Positions 34,369 through 41,951 of a DNA stretch of 64,000 bases are shown one piece after another. Position numbers and translations under genes: made by a program. A model generated the notes under the pieces. The model saw nothing but the letters and a program-made list of their open reading frames with translations. It was not told the origin of the DNA and ran no database searches. The stretch lies in the NCBI RefSeq assembly GCF_000011005.1, contig NC_013665.1:2271501-2335500 (forward strand). Direction: 5' to 3'. Source of the stretch: Methanocella paludicola SANAE (GTDB lineage Archaea > Halobacteriota > Methanocellia > Methanocellales > Methanocellaceae). Position 1 is the stretch's first letter. Each line of letters starts with the position of its first letter.

Positions 34369-34782
34369 TTACGGCCCCTCCGCTTTAGTTATCTCGTGGA
34401 TGACGCCCTTGTTGTAGGGTATATCCGGTTTGGCTATGTCCGCCCCGTTGACCCGGATGCCGTCGTGGGCCTCGATCCTGAGCAAATACCCGCCCACGGT
34501 CTTGAGCAAGTGGAGGCGATGCAGATCCTCATATGTATATTTCCCCGGGACGATGAAGTGCCAGAGCAGGTCTTCCAGCTTCGCCGAGCCCGCCAGCCCG
34601 CCCATCGTATATTCGTTAAAGACCTCGTCGGTAGGCGCAAAGATGGTATACGGCCCCTTCTTTTCGAGCATGTCCCCCACGCCCGAAAGCTCCAGCGCCC
34701 GTATAAAGTTCGTAAACATCCCCTCTTCCCCCAGCACCTCGGAGGCCGTCATCTCGTTCAACGGCCTTAGAACATCGCCCAC
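34369..34782 (-). CDS. Fasciclin (FAS1) domain protein
   Basis: The 137-residue protein is a single FAS1 domain: FTNFIRALELSGVGDML, the H1-type motif GPYTIFAPTDEVFNE, LLWHFIVPGKYTYEDL, and the end GVIHEITKAEGP. FAS1 domains mediate adhesion in secreted proteins, but no signal peptide is present here, so it is cytoplasmic or leaderless-secreted. It is probably the first gene of the fasciclin-TspO-ligase unit, with a TATA-like TTAAATATG on the minus strand at about 34814-34822. Confidence 0.9.
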   Translation of the reverse strand: MGDVLRPLNEMTASEVLGEEGMFTNFIRALELSGVGDMLEKKGPYTIFAPTDEVFNEYTMGGLAGSAKLEDLLWHFIVPGKYTYEDLHRLHLLKTVGGYLLRIEAHDGIRVNGADIAKPDIPYNKGVIHEITKAEGP

Positions 34783-34852
34783 TAACTCGCCTCAAGAGAA
34801 AATTCGCCTTTCACATATTTAACCTTACTAAAAAAATAAAAAGGAGGAGAAC

Positions 34853-34918
34853 ATGGGAGATGACAGTGACTTTGTCGGTGACGCTGACGCCAGGCAGGGG
34901 CCACTTTTTGACGGTTGA
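34853..34918 (+). CDS. Possible 21-residue micropeptide
   Basis: A 22-codon frame (MGDDSDFVGDADARQGPLFD, one more Gly, stop) has an exceptionally strong AAGGAGG site five bases before its ATG and an A+T-rich TATA candidate about 35 bases upstream. The acidic, Gly-rich sequence matches no known protein. Its stop lies inside the left arm of a short hairpin (34913-34921 with 34942-34950), which might act in attenuation. Confidence 0.3.
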   Translation: MGDDSDFVGDADARQGPLFDG

Positions 34919-35289
34919 GCGACCGTGTGCCCCCACTAGACCGCTCAACCCCCCGTTTTGCGATCTATTTTACACATATTGTATAGTCCGCCCCAGATTT
35001 GGCCCGTGCCTGAGCGTACGTTTAATGGACAATTGCTTGTCCAGTAATGAATTATTGTTCCTCTATAAGATAAATATTTCGATGATAAATCGATAAATTA
35101 AGTATAATAAACCTTATAATCGATAAGTTCGTATTTTTTTAATTACATTAAGAACAAATTGTTCCATCCATAATTAAGTTAATAAAAGAGTTTTTTTCCT
35201 TCTTAAGCAGGGCGGGCGTATGCCGACATCTTAAACTCACGGCATACGCCCGGTGGCTCGCCCAAAAAAGTATTATTTCAGTTGGTTAC
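34919..35289. other. A+T-rich intergenic stretch with several dyads
   Basis: No gene is supported. It contains GGTTGAGCG/CGCTCAACC (34913-34921/34942-34950), TGGACAA-TTGC-TTGTCCA (35026-35043), GAACAA-A-TTGTTC (35152-35164) and a strong 12-bp hairpin GGGCGTATGCCG/CGGCATACGCCC (35214-35225/35240-35251). The latter lies 40 bases after the stop of the leftward gene at 35290, where it could end transcription, though without a T-run. Confidence 0.5.
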
Positions 35290-35682
35290 TCACAATTCGT
35301 ATCTACGCTTTTTATTGACTTTCAGTTTCAAGAGTACGACCAGTGCCATGTATAACGAGGCCATTAGCATAGCCCTCTCTATCAGTTCCTTTTCCCGTTC
35401 GTGGTTGCTATGCAGGCATTTTTCTATGAACCTCATATCGTCACGGTCATATATTCCCTCGAAAGGCTCCCACAGATCATTGTTACAGCATATGTGACAT
35501 ATCATGTCCTGAAACTTGTCTGGAGTATCGAAAGTATCAGCCAGCAGAATCCTTTTCCTGATGTCAAACTCGAGGCTATCGAATACGTCTTTGACCATCC
35601 TCTTATAGGTGACGTCCTCGACGCCCGGAGATTCGCCGGGAATTGGAGCCCTCTTAGTGTACCTACGACAATTATCTTTCAT
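35290..35682 (-). CDS. Hypothetical protein with C-terminal hydrophobic helix
   Basis: This 130-residue protein is basic at the start (MKDNCRRYTKRAPIPGES), acidic and cysteine-containing in the middle (MICHICCNNDLWEPF), and ends with a hydrophobic segment of about 20 residues (AMLMASLYMALVVLLKLK) and a basic tail, like a tail-anchored protein. No family was recognised. Its ATG overlaps the stop of the upstream 48-residue gene by four bases (ATGA). G+C content is visibly lower than in neighbouring genes, suggesting recent arrival. Confidence 0.6.
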   Translation of the reverse strand: MKDNCRRYTKRAPIPGESPGVEDVTYKRMVKDVFDSLEFDIRKRILLADTFDTPDKFQDMICHICCNNDLWEPFEGIYDRDDMRFIEKCLHSNHEREKELIERAMLMASLYMALVVLLKLKVNKKRRYEL

Positions 35683-35825
35683 ACGTGATCACCCATGGGC
35701 TCCGCTAAAAGACTGCCCTTGTTTCTGTCATTCTTCTCGTAGTCGTAGTCATGCGATCGCACGCTTTTCAGAGCGCGTCCTATACCGTTCCAGATATTTT
35801 CTTCTTCTCTATAGTAGCTAGTCAT
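35679..35825 (-). CDS. Small hypothetical protein (48 aa)
   Basis: A 48-residue frame (MTSYYREEENIWNGIGRALK, then SVRSHDYDYEKNDRNKGS...) starts after an AAGGAG site seven bases upstream and overlaps the next gene by ATGA, strong evidence of translational coupling. The protein is hydrophilic and tyrosine-rich at its N-terminus. No family was recognised. It probably acts with its partner gene at 35290-35682. Confidence 0.55.
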   Translation of the reverse strand: MTSYYREEENIWNGIGRALKSVRSHDYDYEKNDRNKGSLLAEPMGDHV

Positions 35826-36083
35826 GTTACACTCCTTGGTTTCATGGTCGAGGTCCTATCGCATGCTATCCGGGAGAGCACACTCTAAAAGTTACTAGAG
35901 AATATTCTAAAAGCCCTAAAAGAAGCCGCGATAGAATCAAGAACTAGGATATATTTTTAAATTAATTATCCAGTATCTCATTTAATTCTATTAGCGGTCT
36001 TCTCTGCATCGTAAATGGTTTAAGTACTTGCAGTATATTAAAAATTGCGCACAGTATGAGAAGAGCGTTTTACAAAGGATATA
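35826..36083. other. A+T-rich gap with no gene
   Basis: No coding frame is supported. CTAAAAG recurs three times at about 35885-35923, and a TATA-like element lies near 36031-36044, in front of the structured segment. Confidence 0.5.
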
Positions 36084-36299
36084 CGCGGTCGTCGAGGCGT
36101 TCCGGGCATCAGTCGGCCATCAGGCCGATGCGAAGATGGCGGGGTAATGAGCGTTTTTTCCGAAGGATAAAACGCTGCTTAGGGCTTGCGAGCGAAGCAT
36201 GCCCGAAGGGCCATGCGAAGCGGGGTGCAAGCCCGGCCCCGACATCGAAGCACCCGGAACGCCGAGTAGCCTTGCCAACAGGCAAGGCGTCGACCCGCG
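36084..36299 (+). ncRNA. Candidate structured RNA (multi-hairpin)
   Basis: The segment folds on paper into nested stems. The outermost CGCGGTCG (36084-36091) pairs with CGACCCGCG (36291-36299) with a bulge. GGCGTTCCGGG (36096-36106) pairs exactly with CCCGGAACGCC (36253-36263). Inside are TCGGCC-ATCA-GGCCGA (36113-36128), AGCGTTTT/AAAACGCT (36150-36175) and GGCTTGC/GCAAGCC (36183-36233) enclosing a further GCATG/CATGC hairpin. A second domain is GCCTTGCC-AACA-GGCAAGGC (36269-36288). A TATA-like AGTATATTAAAAAT lies at about 36031-36044, favouring the plus strand, but the strand is not certain. No protein frame here is credible. Confidence 0.5.
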
Positions 36300-36327
36300 A
36301 AGAAGAAAAACACCATATTATAGAAAG

Positions 36328-36412
36328 TGCAGGGGATGGGATTCGAACCCACGAACGCCTACACGACAGGACCCTGAATCCTGCGCCTTTGACCTGACTT
36401 GGCAACCCCTGC
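36328..36412 (-). tRNA. tRNA-Leu (CAG)
   Basis: The minus strand gives an 85-base class II tRNA. The acceptor GCAGGGG (36412-36406) pairs with CCCCTGC at the other end, and the discriminator is A. The anticodon stem CAGGA/TCCTG holds the loop TTCAGGG with anticodon CAG. A long variable arm follows (GTCGTGTAGGC region), and the T arm contains GGGTTCGAATCCC. CCA is not encoded and there is no intron. A TATA-like GTTTAAATAG (36461-36470, minus strand) and a closer ATTAATACG (about 36430) are promoter candidates. Confidence 0.94.
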
Positions 36413-36509
36413 GTCTGACATTAAAAACGTATTAATGCGGACTCCTATTGGCCGTACATACTATTTAAACTTTTTTGGCTGCACAAAAAAGGAGGACGCT
36501 GTCGGCATA

Positions 36510-37772
36510 TTATTTACGTGTCCGCCAGAATATGAGCACTATCAGCAGAACGGCTAGCACATTAACAATGCCGAGCACCGCGTATACGACAGTATCGTCA
36601 GCCATCCCGGATCCGGACAGCATATTCTGGGTCGCCGGGGGTTCGGACTTCGTCAGGATAATGTTATAGAACCTGAGCTGGCCCTTGTCGATCGTGAGCG
36701 TATTGTTCACCGTCACGTATCCCTCGTGGTCCAGGTATACTGTGAACAGCCCGTAAGTGAGGTTCACCGAATAATAGCCAGAGGTGTTCGTCTTTGCCGT
36801 ATACGGCTTACCCAGTACGGCCGAGTCGTTCCTCATGCACGTGAAGACGAGGGTCTCGTTCCCGAGGGGCAGGCCGCTGGCGTCTTTCACGTAGCCGTAA
36901 ACGCGCTCGGACGTCACGGCGCCGTCCCGGGCGCTCAGCTCGCCCTTCAGGTTCACCTGCCAGTCGGCGTTGATGCCCTCGGGCGAATAGCCGAGGCGCT
37001 TCGTGAAGGCCTTCTCCAGGTCGCCGGTGGTCGCGTAGTCCTGCATGATGTACCGGACGTTGTCCTCGCCATACTTATCGACGATATACTGCATGAGCAT
37101 GCCCGACTGGGCGTATGCCATTTCAGACTCGCTCTGGCCGGCCGAGTCGCCCGTCCCGCTCAGGACCGTTTCCACCTGGGCGACCGTCATCATCTTGCCC
37201 TCGCGGCACGCGTCCTCGACCATCGACTTCCCCCGATCGGAGATGTCGCCCGATATGTAAATGGCGAGCCCTTCGGAGAACCACCGGGGCATGTCGTACT
37301 TGTTGCTGATTAGCTCCGTGCGCATGGCGATGTGGGAGAACTGGTGGGTCAGGACTGCCTCAAAATTGGAAAGCTGTTCGGGGGACTCGATGACGATGGT
37401 GCCGCTCTCCGCGTCGCCCCAGCTGTCCGCCACGTTGTTATCCGTTATATTATCGTTCGTCAGGTAATTGTAAAGGATGCTGGTGTACTGGCTGTGGCTC
37501 GCCGCCAGGATGATCCGGTTACGGTACTCGAAATCCCCGTAGAAAGCAGTGACGTTAGCGTAAGCGTTATTCGCGGCGACAATGACGGTACTCAGGTCAG
37601 TGATCCTGGTCGAGTCGTAGTAGATGTCGAAATGATCGGACCTGTACAGCTCGAAGTCGCCCGGCGGCATTGGAGTATACTGGGAGGACGCCGTAGTCCC
37701 CGGAACGGATGCCGACACCAGGATGAAAATGGTCAGCGATATGATGCAAAGCCCGGACGGTAACGATCTCAT
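36510..37772 (-). CDS. Secreted gluzincin-like (peptidase MA-type) protein with altered active site
   Basis: This 420-residue protein has a signal peptide, a peptidase MA-like domain (about 45-270), a carboxypeptidase-regulatory-like beta domain (about 275-370, YGYVKDASGLPLGNETL) and a C-terminal membrane helix. The zinc motif expected as HExxH reads VLTHQFSHIAM, so the catalytic Glu is Gln (codon CAG). The downstream WFSEGLAIYISGD keeps the third-ligand Glu. It is probably a zinc-binding but catalytically weak or dead cell-surface protein. The family's normal motif is established knowledge; loss of activity is inferred. Confidence 0.8.
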   Translation of the reverse strand: MRSLPSGLCIISLTIFILVSASVPGTTASSQYTPMPPGDFELYRSDHFDIYYDSTRITDLSTVIVAANNAYANVTAFYGDFEYRNRIILAASHSQYTSILYNYLTNDNITDNNVADSWGDAESGTIVIESPEQLSNFEAVLTHQFSHIAMRTELISNKYDMPRWFSEGLAIYISGDISDRGKSMVEDACREGKMMTVAQVETVLSGTGDSAGQSESEMAYAQSGMLMQYIVDKYGEDNVRYIMQDYATTGDLEKAFTKRLGYSPEGINADWQVNLKGELSARDGAVTSERVYGYVKDASGLPLGNETLVFTCMRNDSAVLGKPYTAKTNTSGYYSVNLTYGLFTVYLDHEGYVTVNNTLTIDKGQLRFYNIILTKSEPPATQNMLSGSGMADDTVVYAVLGIVNVLAVLLIVLIFWRTRK

Positions 37773-37940
37773 GCTAAATCCTCGCCCACACTAACTTCAT
37801 ACATTAATATATAGCCTTTTTCACATAATCGCCGAAGGCTCAAATAGATAGTGCTCCCCGGAGACTCCCTGTTTTTAGGCCGTGAAATCTACGGAAAAAC
37901 TTCGAACGTATATGCCGGTATTTTATGATGGGGGATTATC

Positions 37941-38375
37941 ATGGCAGAATTCACGTGGGATATACAGGAGGAACTGAGAAGGATCGAGGACAGGATGAAC
38001 CGGATGTTCGGGGAGGGCCAGGGGCGGCGGCCCGGCTGGCAGCGGAACAGCGAAGTGCCGAACGTCGACGTGCAGGAGCACGGTAACGACGTAATCGTTA
38101 CGGCAGACATGCCCGGGGTCGACAAGAGCGACATCAAGATCAACGTCAGGAATGGCAACATCCTGGAGATAAGCGCCCAGAAGAGGACGGAAATGGAGAA
38201 AAGGGAGGAAGGGTTCATACGGCATGAGCGGGGCTATACCGGGTATTACCGCTCGATCACGCTACCGGCGCCTGTGGACCGGTCCGGGGCCAGCGCGAGG
38301 TACAATAACGGCGTTCTGGAGATCACCCTGCCCATGACGAAGGAAGCTACTGAGAATATCATACCCGTCAGCTAA
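37941..38375 (+). CDS. Small heat shock protein Hsp20
   Basis: The 144-residue protein has an alpha-crystallin domain (about 40-130): VPNVDVQEHGNDVIVTADMP, GVDKSDIKINVRNGNILEI, and the terminal ARYNNGVLEITLPM. It ends with the short IPV-type tail (NIIPVS) used for oligomer contacts. It is an ATP-independent holdase chaperone. A GGGGGAT ribosome-binding motif precedes the ATG. Confidence 0.95.
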   Translation: MAEFTWDIQEELRRIEDRMNRMFGEGQGRRPGWQRNSEVPNVDVQEHGNDVIVTADMPGVDKSDIKINVRNGNILEISAQKRTEMEKREEGFIRHERGYTGYYRSITLPAPVDRSGASARYNNGVLEITLPMTKEATENIIPVS

Positions 38376-38736
38376 AAAGGTGGAAAAATGGTGTCGAATG
38401 CGGTCATAGCTGAAGTCCTGAAGGGCCTTGCCCGGCTTCCCTGACCGTCATCTCACCCTTTTTCCCGTGCTTTGCCACATTATCACCCGGTGGCATGGCC
38501 CGTGTATCTGTAAAACGGCGTGGGGGGGCAGAACGGAGTCACCACCGGATGCGTTTCGATAAGGCGTGCGAGGCACTACGGATATGATTTTCTCGAAGAG
38601 GCATAGTATCTTTTTAGATTATATTATCGCCATTGTCCCGTTATGATGCCAATGGGAGTGCTCATCATTTTAATATCATGGATAGATGGGCTATTGAGGC
38701 TAAAAAAATAGCAAAAAAAGGGAGTAATAAAAAGGG
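38376..38736. other. Intergenic stretch with two micro-ORFs of doubtful status
   Basis: An 18-codon frame at 38388-38444 (MVSNAVIAEVLKGLARLP) follows Hsp20 with a GGTGG site four bases upstream. A 22-residue hydrophobic frame at 38643-38711 (MMPMGVLIILISWIDGLLRL...) starts 25-30 bases after TTTTTAGATTATATTATC and could be leaderless, or that TATA box may simply serve the rhodanese gene. Nothing else was recognised in the rest. Confidence 0.3.
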
Positions 38737-39117
38737 GTGGTTGGAGTGTACGAGCAACAGATAAGGACAATGAGCGTAAATGACCTGAAAGACCGGCTGA
38801 AGCAGAAAGACAGGACGTTCATGCTGGTCGATGCCCGGGAGATGGAGGCCTTCGATAAGGGGCATATTCCTGGAGCCTGTGACGTCTTCGACGGGGAGAT
38901 CATGTCGCTGGCTAAGAATTTCGATAAGAGCCTGGACATCTGTGTCTATGGGCCGGGGCAGGCAACGCCGTCCCCTATGGCGGACAGGCTCGCCGGCGAT
39001 GCGGCGAAAAAGCTCCTGGACATGGGCTTTAAGAACGTCTGCGTGCTGAACGGCGGGTTCGAGGCCTGGGACAACAGCGGCAACCGCGTGGACATGTCCC
39101 GAAGGAAGATGGCGTAG
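38737..39117 (+). CDS. Rhodanese-like protein lacking the usual active-site Cys
   Basis: The 126-residue protein has a single rhodanese fold: MSVNDLKDRLKQKDRTFMLV, DAREMEAFDKGHIPGACDVF, KKLLDMGFKNVCVLNGGFEA and the W that follows. In active rhodaneses the loop after the central strand reads YCxxGxRS; here it is CVYGPGQATPSP, with Gly where the persulfide Cys belongs. A Cys lies two residues earlier, but the loop geometry differs. It may be a non-catalytic rhodanese. The start could be GTG 38737, GTG 38746 or ATG 38770. Confidence 0.75.
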   Translation: MVGVYEQQIRTMSVNDLKDRLKQKDRTFMLVDAREMEAFDKGHIPGACDVFDGEIMSLAKNFDKSLDICVYGPGQATPSPMADRLAGDAAKKLLDMGFKNVCVLNGGFEAWDNSGNRVDMSRRKMA

Positions 39118-39226
39118 AAGGGCGATTTTTTCGCCCACTATTTTTTGTTCATGCGTGTTTTTAGAATAACTTTCCAGTTAAATAGCCCCGGAATATAATT
39201 TCGCTTATACTACTTCTCGCTTCGTC

Positions 39227-39570
39227 TTATGCCGTCTCGGAGTGGTCCAACCACAGGGGCACGGAGGGCAGAGGGTTACACAGAGATTTTTTAAAAAGGG
39301 AGGTCACAGAGGCCACGGAGACGGGTTTATAACTAGCCTGGGGCACAGAGTTGAAAGAGGCATAGTTGACGATAAACCACTTCCAGTTTATGTTTATTAG
39401 AAATTACTCATAAATTGTTTATTAATTAACCGCGCCTCTTTAAACTCTGTGCCCCGGATAAGCCAATAAACCGGGCTCCGTGGCCTCCGTGCCTCAAATT
39501 ATTAAAAAAAGCTCCGTGAACTCCCGTGCGCTCGGTGCCCCTGTGGTTGGACCACTCCGAGACGGCGTAA
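39227..39570. repeat. 344-bp imperfect palindrome (family 2, copy 2)
   Basis: The arms begin TTATGCCGTCTCGGAG and end with CTCCGAGACGGCGTAA. The tip GTGGTCCAACCACAG and GGCACGGAG blocks are shared with copies at 18844-19163 and 55453-55768. Inward blocks include CACGGAG, GGTTTATAA, CTGGGGCACAGAGTT and AGAGGC, each with a complement on the other arm. The centre (about 39370-39430) is A+T-rich. It occupies nearly the whole gap between the convergent rhodanese and ALDH genes. Confidence 0.92.
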
Positions 39571-39616
39571 CGGGAAAGAGAGCGTAGATAATTCAAACAG
39601 CGGGAGTATAACTTTT

Positions 39617-41041
39617 TTAAAACATAATGCTTTTCAGCTCATAGTATGCGTCGATCGTCTCCATCCCGTTCTCGCGGCCGATGCCGCTCGCCTTGACGCC
39701 GCCGAAGGGCATCTCCGGGGGCAGCTTGACGTGCTGGTTGATCCAGGTTATGCCGGACTCCAGGCGCTCGCACGCGGTCCTGGCCCGTTCCATGTCGTTC
39801 GTCCATATCGAGGAGCCAAGGCCGTACTTCGTGTCGTTGGCCCGCTCTATGGCCTCGTCGAGGTCCTTCACGACGACGATGGGCAGGACCGGCCCGAAGA
39901 CCTCTTCCCTGACCAGGCGGGAATCGGGCGCCACGTCGCTGACAAGGGTGGGCAAATAGAAGAAACCGTTTTTGTACTGCTCTCCTTCAGGCACACTACC
40001 GCCTGTGATAACCTTGCCTTCGTTCTTCTCACGTACCTCGTCTACGAGCGTTTTGATCTGCTCCCATTGAGCATGGTTATTCATGGGACCCATCTCCGTC
40101 CCCTCGTCCATTCCGTTACCCACCTTGAGGCGCTCCACCCTGGCCTTGAGCTGCCCTATGAACTCATCGGCGATGGACTCGAACACGAACAGCCGCTTGG
40201 CCGCCGTGCAGGTCTGGCCGCAGTTGTAGAAACGCCCGTGGACGGCCCCATTGACGGCCTTCTTCATGTCCACGTCGTCGCAGACGATCATCGGGTCGCT
40301 GCCGCCCAGCTCCAGCGTGACCCGCTTCATGGATGCCGAAGCGGCCTGGAGCACGCGCTTTCCCGTCTCGACGGAGCCGGTGAACGAGAGCTTTCTTATG
40401 ATCGGGTTGCGGACGATCTCGTCCCCGACGCTTCCGCCCGGGCCGGTGACGATGTTGAGTACGCCCTTCGGGAGTCCCGCCTCGTACATGGCATATGCGA
40501 GCGAGAGGTTCGTCAGCGGCGTCGTCGTCGCCGGCTTCAGGACGAGCGTGTTGCCCGTGATGAGCGCCGGCCCGACCTTCCATCCCATGATGATGGCGGG
40601 CACGTTCCACGGTATGATGGCCCCGCAGACGCCGATGGGCCGCCGCAGCATGGCCCCGTACTTGCCGTGGGCCAGCGGTATGAGGCCGTCCTCCAGCGCG
40701 GCGGATATGCCCGCGTAATACTCCAGGATGCTGGCGAAGCCCTGTATCTCGTCCCTCGCCTCCTTGAACGGCTTGCCCTGCTCCATGGTGAGCGTGGTGG
40801 CCAGCGTGTTCTGCTGGTCCCTGACGTGCTGCGCGGCCTTGAACAGTATTTTGCCCCGGTCGCGTGCTGACACTGTGGACCATTTTTTAAGTGCCGAATG
40901 CGCTGAGTCCGCCGCACGCTTTACGTCCTCCGCGTTGCCGAGGGGCGCAGTGTCCAGGAGCTTGCCGTCCGCCGGGTTGTGCACCTCGTACGTTTCGCCG
41001 GATGCCGCGTCCGTCCATTCGCCGTCGATGAGCATCTTCAT
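39617..41041 (-). CDS. NAD(P)-dependent aldehyde dehydrogenase
   Basis: This enzyme of about 474 residues belongs to the ALDH superfamily, oxidising an aldehyde to its acid. It has the cofactor-fold motif FTGSVETGKRV, general-base Glu in LELGGSDPM, and the catalytic Cys in NCGQTCTAAKR. The C-terminal EMPFGGVKASGIG is characteristic. It resembles succinate-semialdehyde or lactaldehyde dehydrogenases, but the substrate is not fixed by sequence. The ATG at 41041 (MKMLIDGEWTD) matches the family start; the frame reaches further to 41086. Confidence 0.92.
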   Translation of the reverse strand: MKMLIDGEWTDAASGETYEVHNPADGKLLDTAPLGNAEDVKRAADSAHSALKKWSTVSARDRGKILFKAAQHVRDQQNTLATTLTMEQGKPFKEARDEIQGFASILEYYAGISAALEDGLIPLAHGKYGAMLRRPIGVCGAIIPWNVPAIIMGWKVGPALITGNTLVLKPATTTPLTNLSLAYAMYEAGLPKGVLNIVTGPGGSVGDEIVRNPIIRKLSFTGSVETGKRVLQAASASMKRVTLELGGSDPMIVCDDVDMKKAVNGAVHGRFYNCGQTCTAAKRLFVFESIADEFIGQLKARVERLKVGNGMDEGTEMGPMNNHAQWEQIKTLVDEVREKNEGKVITGGSVPEGEQYKNGFFYLPTLVSDVAPDSRLVREEVFGPVLPIVVVKDLDEAIERANDTKYGLGSSIWTNDMERARTACERLESGITWINQHVKLPPEMPFGGVKASGIGRENGMETIDAYYELKSIMF

Positions 41042-41129
41042 TGTAACCATATCTAAAAAGGCATGGAGGGTTAAGATACTTGTCATTATGGATAAGTTAA
41101 AAGCTATAAAAAAGTAAAGAGGACCGCCC

Positions 41130-41867
41130 CTATGTAGAAGGCTTTGCGGCGGCCTCGGACTTAGTATCGCTCACCGTCATAGGCGTGCTACTCATCACGG
41201 AAGCCTCATAGTCCGCCAGCTTCAGCGGCGCGGCGTCAGCCGGGAACGTGGCACCACCCTTTAGCGCATCGCCCAGGGCCTTAGTAAAGCCAGGATAGGC
41301 GTCCCAGACCACGGTCTTACGCTCCTTAGACTTGATCACTTTTACAGGCTTCTCCAGATCGTATGACCTGACTGTGCCGTCGGGCAGGTATACGGACATC
41401 TTCCCGAAACTAGCGATCGTGTAGTCCCTGCCCTTGTATTCAACCCGGATATCGCTCAGGCCGAGGACGGCGGACGCTCCCGAGACGGGCAACGTGGAGT
41501 TGCTCGCGTTATCCACGCGGATGTTCATGCCTCCCATGCCCATCTGGTCCATGGCCATATCGCCCATGGAAACATAGGCCATGTCGCTCGTCATGTTATA
41601 TTTCCCGGTCAGCGGCTTGTCAAGGGTGATGACCATGACTTTACCCTTTCTGCCTTCGACGGCCATGCCCTGCATGGTGAACGTAGTGGAGCTATCCGAA
41701 GTTCCCGTAACGGTGATCGGTATATCGACCCGCTTGATCATCTTGCCCATGTACTTATGGTGCCATCCGCCCCGGCCCGAGTCCTTCCAGTGGTGGTCAG
41801 AATATGCGGCGGGCGCCATTGCGGCCAGGAACATGGCCAGCACGGCTACGACTAGAAGCGTTTTCAA
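41130..41867 (-). CDS. Secreted hypothetical protein
   Basis: This 245-residue protein has a Sec signal peptide (MKTLLVVAVLAMFLAAMAP, cut near AYS-DHH) followed by a His/Trp-rich start (DHHWKDSGRGGWHHKYMG), which could bind metal. A Met-rich region follows (MGDMAMDQMGMGGMN), then beta-rich sequence. The Met and His clusters suggest copper or other soft-metal binding, by analogy only. No family was recognised. Confidence 0.6.
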   Translation of the reverse strand: MKTLLVVAVLAMFLAAMAPAAYSDHHWKDSGRGGWHHKYMGKMIKRVDIPITVTGTSDSSTTFTMQGMAVEGRKGKVMVITLDKPLTGKYNMTSDMAYVSMGDMAMDQMGMGGMNIRVDNASNSTLPVSGASAVLGLSDIRVEYKGRDYTIASFGKMSVYLPDGTVRSYDLEKPVKVIKSKERKTVVWDAYPGFTKALGDALKGGATFPADAAPLKLADYEASVMSSTPMTVSDTKSEAAAKPST

Positions 41868-41951
41868 TGTAGTTTTCGCGTACGTTTTTATCCCCCGGTA
41901 AAGATTCCGGGGTAACTCTAAAAAAAGTATGGCAACTTTTACGCGTACAGC

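Noticed and set aside
34860-35096. A 78-codon frame in the gap after the fasciclin gene
   Set aside because: No ribosome-binding site and Cys/Arg-rich random-looking composition; the strong site nearby serves a different frame at 34853.
36084-36328. Integration attachment site at the tRNA-Leu 3' end
   Set aside because: No second copy of the tRNA 3' segment was found within the pocket and no integrase gene is present, so an att site is not claimed.
36056-36397. A 113-codon plus-strand frame over the structured segment and tRNA-Leu
   Set aside because: It runs through a tRNA gene on the opposite strand and through the nested hairpins; the Arg-rich peptide has no protein-like pattern.
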